From the NCBI GenBank assembly GCA_964428795.1, contig CAYRZL010000103.1:1-8428 (forward strand): a DNA stretch of 8,428 nt. Direction: 5' to 3'. The translations under genes were made by a program, and so were the position numbers. The stretch is from CAYRZL01 sp964428795 (GTDB taxonomy: Bacteria; Bacillota; Clostridia; Lachnospirales; Lachnospiraceae). The notes under the pieces are model-generated. The model was given only the letters and a program-made list of their open reading frames with translations, made no database searches and was not told the DNA's origin. Positions 6,700 through 8,428 of the stretch are shown here, in pieces. Positions within the stretch are counted from its first letter, which is position 1. Every line of letters begins with the position of its first letter.

Positions 6700-7488
6700 A
6701 TGAAAATCGAAAAAATCAGTGAAAATCAAATTCGCTGCATTCTGACGAAACAGGATTTAATTGACCGTCAGATCAAACTGAGCGAACTGGCTTACGGAAG
6801 TGCAAAAGCAAAAAATCTGTTCCATGACTTAATGGAACTTGCCGCAGATGAATACGGTTTTGAAGCAGATGATATTCCTTTGATGGTTGAGGCAATTCCT
6901 CTTCCATCTGAATCTATTATATTGATCGTAACCAAAGTAGAAAATCCGGAGGAACTGGATACCCGTTTTTCTAAGTTTGCCCCTATGGAGCATGATGGTC
7001 CTGAACCTCCCGCTCATTATGAGACAGAACATATTTCCATCGGTGCGGATGATATTCTGGACTTCATGAAGCATCTGAAAGAAGCGCATGAAGCTGCAAG
7101 CAAAGCAGCATCCTCTTCCGCAGTTGCAGAATTTCCGGGTTCTGCCGGGAACAAGCAAACAATACCTGCTGATCTGGATATGTCCGTTGCGGTTGATATC
7201 ACAAAGATGTATTCCTTTGTCAAACTGGATCACGCATTTGAGCTTGCCCGTGTTTTAAGCGATTACTACAACGGAGAAAATTCCATTTATCGCCACCCGG
7301 CAAACAAGCGGTTCTATCTGACACTGAGCAAGAGCCAGCATACACCGGAAGAATTTAATAAAGTGTGCAATATTTTATCCGAGTATGCGGTTCAGGAAAG
7401 CTATACACCTGCGGCGGAAAGCTTTTTGAAGGAACACGGTACTACGATTATTTTATCCAATGCACTTCAGACCATGAGTCAGATTTAA
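6700..7488 (+). CDS. mecA: Adaptor protein MecA (ClpC substrate adaptor)
   Basis: A MecA-family protein of 262 residues. MecA binds protein substrates and delivers them to the ClpC AAA+ unfoldase for ClpP degradation; in Bacillus its target ComK makes it a negative regulator of competence. The N-terminal substrate-binding domain (about 1-84) is clear: MKIEKISENQIRCILTKQDL, then LFHDLMELAADEYGF and IPLPSESIILIVTKV. A variable Ala/Ser-rich acidic linker (about 85-165, with AASKAASSSA) follows. The C-terminal ClpC-binding domain (about 166-262) has MYSFVKLDHAFELARVL, RFYLTLSK and LSEYA motifs. It is longer than Bacillus subtilis MecA (218 residues), mostly in the linker, which fits clostridial members of the family. 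It stands alone with its own promoter candidate and a strong terminator; no clp gene is in view. The substrate in this organism cannot be told from sequence. Confidence 0.88.
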   Translation: MKIEKISENQIRCILTKQDLIDRQIKLSELAYGSAKAKNLFHDLMELAADEYGFEADDIPLMVEAIPLPSESIILIVTKVENPEELDTRFSKFAPMEHDGPEPPAHYETEHISIGADDILDFMKHLKEAHEAASKAASSSAVAEFPGSAGNKQTIPADLDMSVAVDITKMYSFVKLDHAFELARVLSDYYNGENSIYRHPANKRFYLTLSKSQHTPEEFNKVCNILSEYAVQESYTPAAESFLKEHGTTIILSNALQTMSQI

Positions 7489-7493
7489 TCTGT

Positions 7494-7540
7494 AAAAGAT
7501 GCTGCTCGCAGGCATAAACTTGCGGCAGCATCATTTTATA
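7494..7540. terminator. Bidirectional Rho-independent terminator between mecA and the convergent ORF
   Basis: GATGCTGC (7498-7505) and CGCA (7507-7510) pair with TGCG (7521-7524) and GCAGCATC (7525-7532), a 12-bp stem with one bulged T and a 10-base loop. On the plus strand ATTTTAT follows; on the minus strand TTTTACAG follows. It therefore can end mecA and also the minus-strand transcript from the ORF stopping at 7580. Confidence 0.85.
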
Positions 7541-7579
7541 CGTTTTATTCCATTATACGCAAATCTGGTTGGTAACTCC

Positions 7580-8131
7580 TTATTCGCCCGAATCATGATC
7601 GTCAGAACCACTCATTTCTTTTTGTGCTTCATATAAATCTTCATCAGAAACAGTCAACTGTCTGTCCTTCATAAATTCCACATATTCCGTTGCGGATACC
7701 ATGTTCGTTAAATATTTGTTTCTCATAATATAACACTCTGCATTATCTACTGAATCATAATCGAATGCATCAAACGCATCATCTGCCACGTAAAATATGT
7801 ATCTGTCCACCGTGCCAATAACTTTATCGTTTATAACTGCTGATGCCTTTACCACTATACTTCCTTCACCCGTTTCATCGGCTGAAAACTGAATATTCAC
7901 CTGACCTGCCTGCCCAGGTGTCACCTGTTGTTCCAGATCAGAGTGTATGCATATATTATTCTCAGCATTGACGCTAACTTCATAGTAATCCACATCCACA
8001 CCGGCAGACAATATCAAATTTACTGACATAATTTCTCCATGTTCCACAACAACATCGGACAATTCAGTTTCAATATATGCTGGTTCTAATACAACTCCTC
8101 CCGTTCTATGATCTGATCCCTCATCAGCCAT
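7580..8131 (-). pseudogene. Probable N-terminally truncated exported beta-domain protein (183 codons remain)
   Basis: The remaining ORF encodes an acidic, beta-rich product. Residues about 15-118 look like an Ig-like or adhesin-type fold (YIETELSDVVVEHGEIMSVN, then VNIQFSADETGEGSIVVKA and VIGTVDRYIFYV). A helical tail (YIMRNKYLTNMVSATEYVEF) ends in an Asp/Ser-rich terminus. I recognise no family. Such domains are normally extracellular, yet the ORF starts at MADEGSD with no signal peptide or lipobox. Upstream sequence in this frame belongs to the tnpV fragment and reaches a stop at 8186-8188, so the original 5' end appears to be lost. The ATG lies four bases past the tnpV stop, with only a weak GGGAAAG before it, so any translation would probably depend on coupling to tnpV. 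An alternative is that this is an intact cytoplasmic protein. Confidence 0.55.
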
Positions 8132-8135
8132 CGGT

Positions 8136-8321
8136 TCACTTTCCCGAAGTGAGCAAATTATAATACATAATTCGGTGATGCTGCTTCAGGTAACGCAGGC
8201 GACGCTGTCCCCAAATGCCGATTGGACGCTCATCCTCGGCGGGCAACCTCAAATCCGGTAGAAGATAATTGCCCTGCTGGGTGTATGTGCCGCCCATTCG
8301 CTCAAATAATGATTTTTCCAT
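8136..8321 (-). pseudogene. tnpV: TnpV-family transposon protein, C-terminally truncated (61 codons)
   Basis: The product matches the N-terminal half of TnpV, a small accessory protein of Tn4451-like and related clostridial mobile elements, usually about 110-120 residues. Signatures are MEKSLFERMGGTY (1-13), LLPDLRLP (20-27), RPIGIWGQRRLRYLK (32-46) and YYNLLTSGK (53-61). Family members continue with LNxYLADID, but here a TGA follows Lys61 and the reading is lost. The true start is ATG 8321, nine bases after AGGAGG (plus-strand CCTCCT 8331-8336). The in-frame ATG at 8348 overlaps the candidate -10 box and is less likely. TnpV's biochemical role is not established. No recombinase or attachment site is visible, so this is a remnant of an element or the edge of one that continues to the right. 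Confidence 0.75.
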
Positions 8322-8330
8322 AATGCAAAA

Positions 8331-8375
8331 CCTCCTTTGCACTACCATTGTACAAAGGAGGTTCGGTTTAGTCGA
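8331..8375 (-). promoter_or_regulatory. tnpV: tnpV promoter with an inverted repeat that can hide the ribosome-binding site
   Basis: On the minus strand TCGACT (8370-8375) and TACAAT (8347-8352) are 17 bases apart, four and five consensus matches. The start would be near 8340. CAAAGGAGG, the tnpV ribosome-binding site (8331-8339), has a perfect 9-bp complement at 8353-8361. That arm lies in the promoter spacer, so it would be present only in transcripts entering from outside. Confidence 0.5.
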
Positions 8376-8428
8376 ATGTGCGATTTTCAGAATTGCAGAT
8401 TTTTTGAATCTTCTGTAGAGTTTTGAAA

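Noticed and set aside
8346..8348. Upstream in-frame ATG for tnpV (nine extra residues)
   Set aside because: It overlaps the candidate -10 box; TnpV homologues begin at MEK, and ATG 8321 has the AGGAGG.
8397..8411. AGATT-TTTTG-AATCT hairpin as a terminator
   Set aside because: Only five AT-rich base pairs, with no T-run in a useful position.
1..8428. CRISPR array, tRNA or rRNA genes
   Set aside because: I saw no spaced identical repeats of CRISPR type, no tRNA-like T-loop/CCA pattern and no rRNA sequence on either strand.

Overview
The window looks like a chromosomal segment of a Gram-positive, low-to-medium GC Clostridia-type Firmicute, most likely Lachnospiraceae or a close relative. That placement is inferred from four things: aromatic cell-wall-binding repeats of the 'WYYVKNGKVDFNYTG' type, a MecA adaptor, AGGAGG-type ribosome-binding sites, and a TnpV-family gene fragment. 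No RNA gene or taxonomic marker confirms it.

Region 1 (1-2987, minus strand) is the 5' 995 codons of a large secreted surface protein whose C-terminus lies beyond the left edge. It carries two successive peptidase M64 (IgA-peptidase-like) modules, each followed by an MBG-like beta domain, and then a run of wall-binding repeats. The first M64 module has an intact HEMGH...DEY zinc motif. The second keeps the fold signature but has lost the motif, so the protein looks like an active metalloprotease fused to a dead copy of itself.

Region 2 (2988-5752) is a peptidoglycan-remodelling pair. A CwlD-like N-acetylmuramoyl-L-alanine amidase (plus strand) is divergent from the M64 gene across a 189-bp spacer. 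It is convergent with, and overlaps by 23 bp, a membrane-anchored GH18 glycosidase carrying a copper-amine-oxidase-N-like domain and an SH3 domain. Together they could cut stem peptides and glycan strands of the same wall that the M64 protein decorates.

Region 3 (5753-6699) holds a small 92-residue gene of unknown function, with a clear terminator and a palindrome over its candidate promoter. It is followed by about 670 bp with no convincing gene but with consensus promoter hexamers and a cluster of foldable inverted repeats.

Region 4 (6700-7540) is mecA, encoding the ClpC substrate adaptor, with its own promoter candidate and a strong bidirectional terminator.

Region 5 (7580-8428, minus strand) is a mobile-element scar. 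A tnpV gene stops after 61 of the usual ~110-120 codons, and four bases later an ORF for a beta-rich protein begins that seems to have lost its N-terminal export signal. The tnpV ribosome-binding site sits in an inverted repeat whose other arm lies upstream of the predicted transcription start. This arrangement resembles the read-through protection known from IS10 and IS50.
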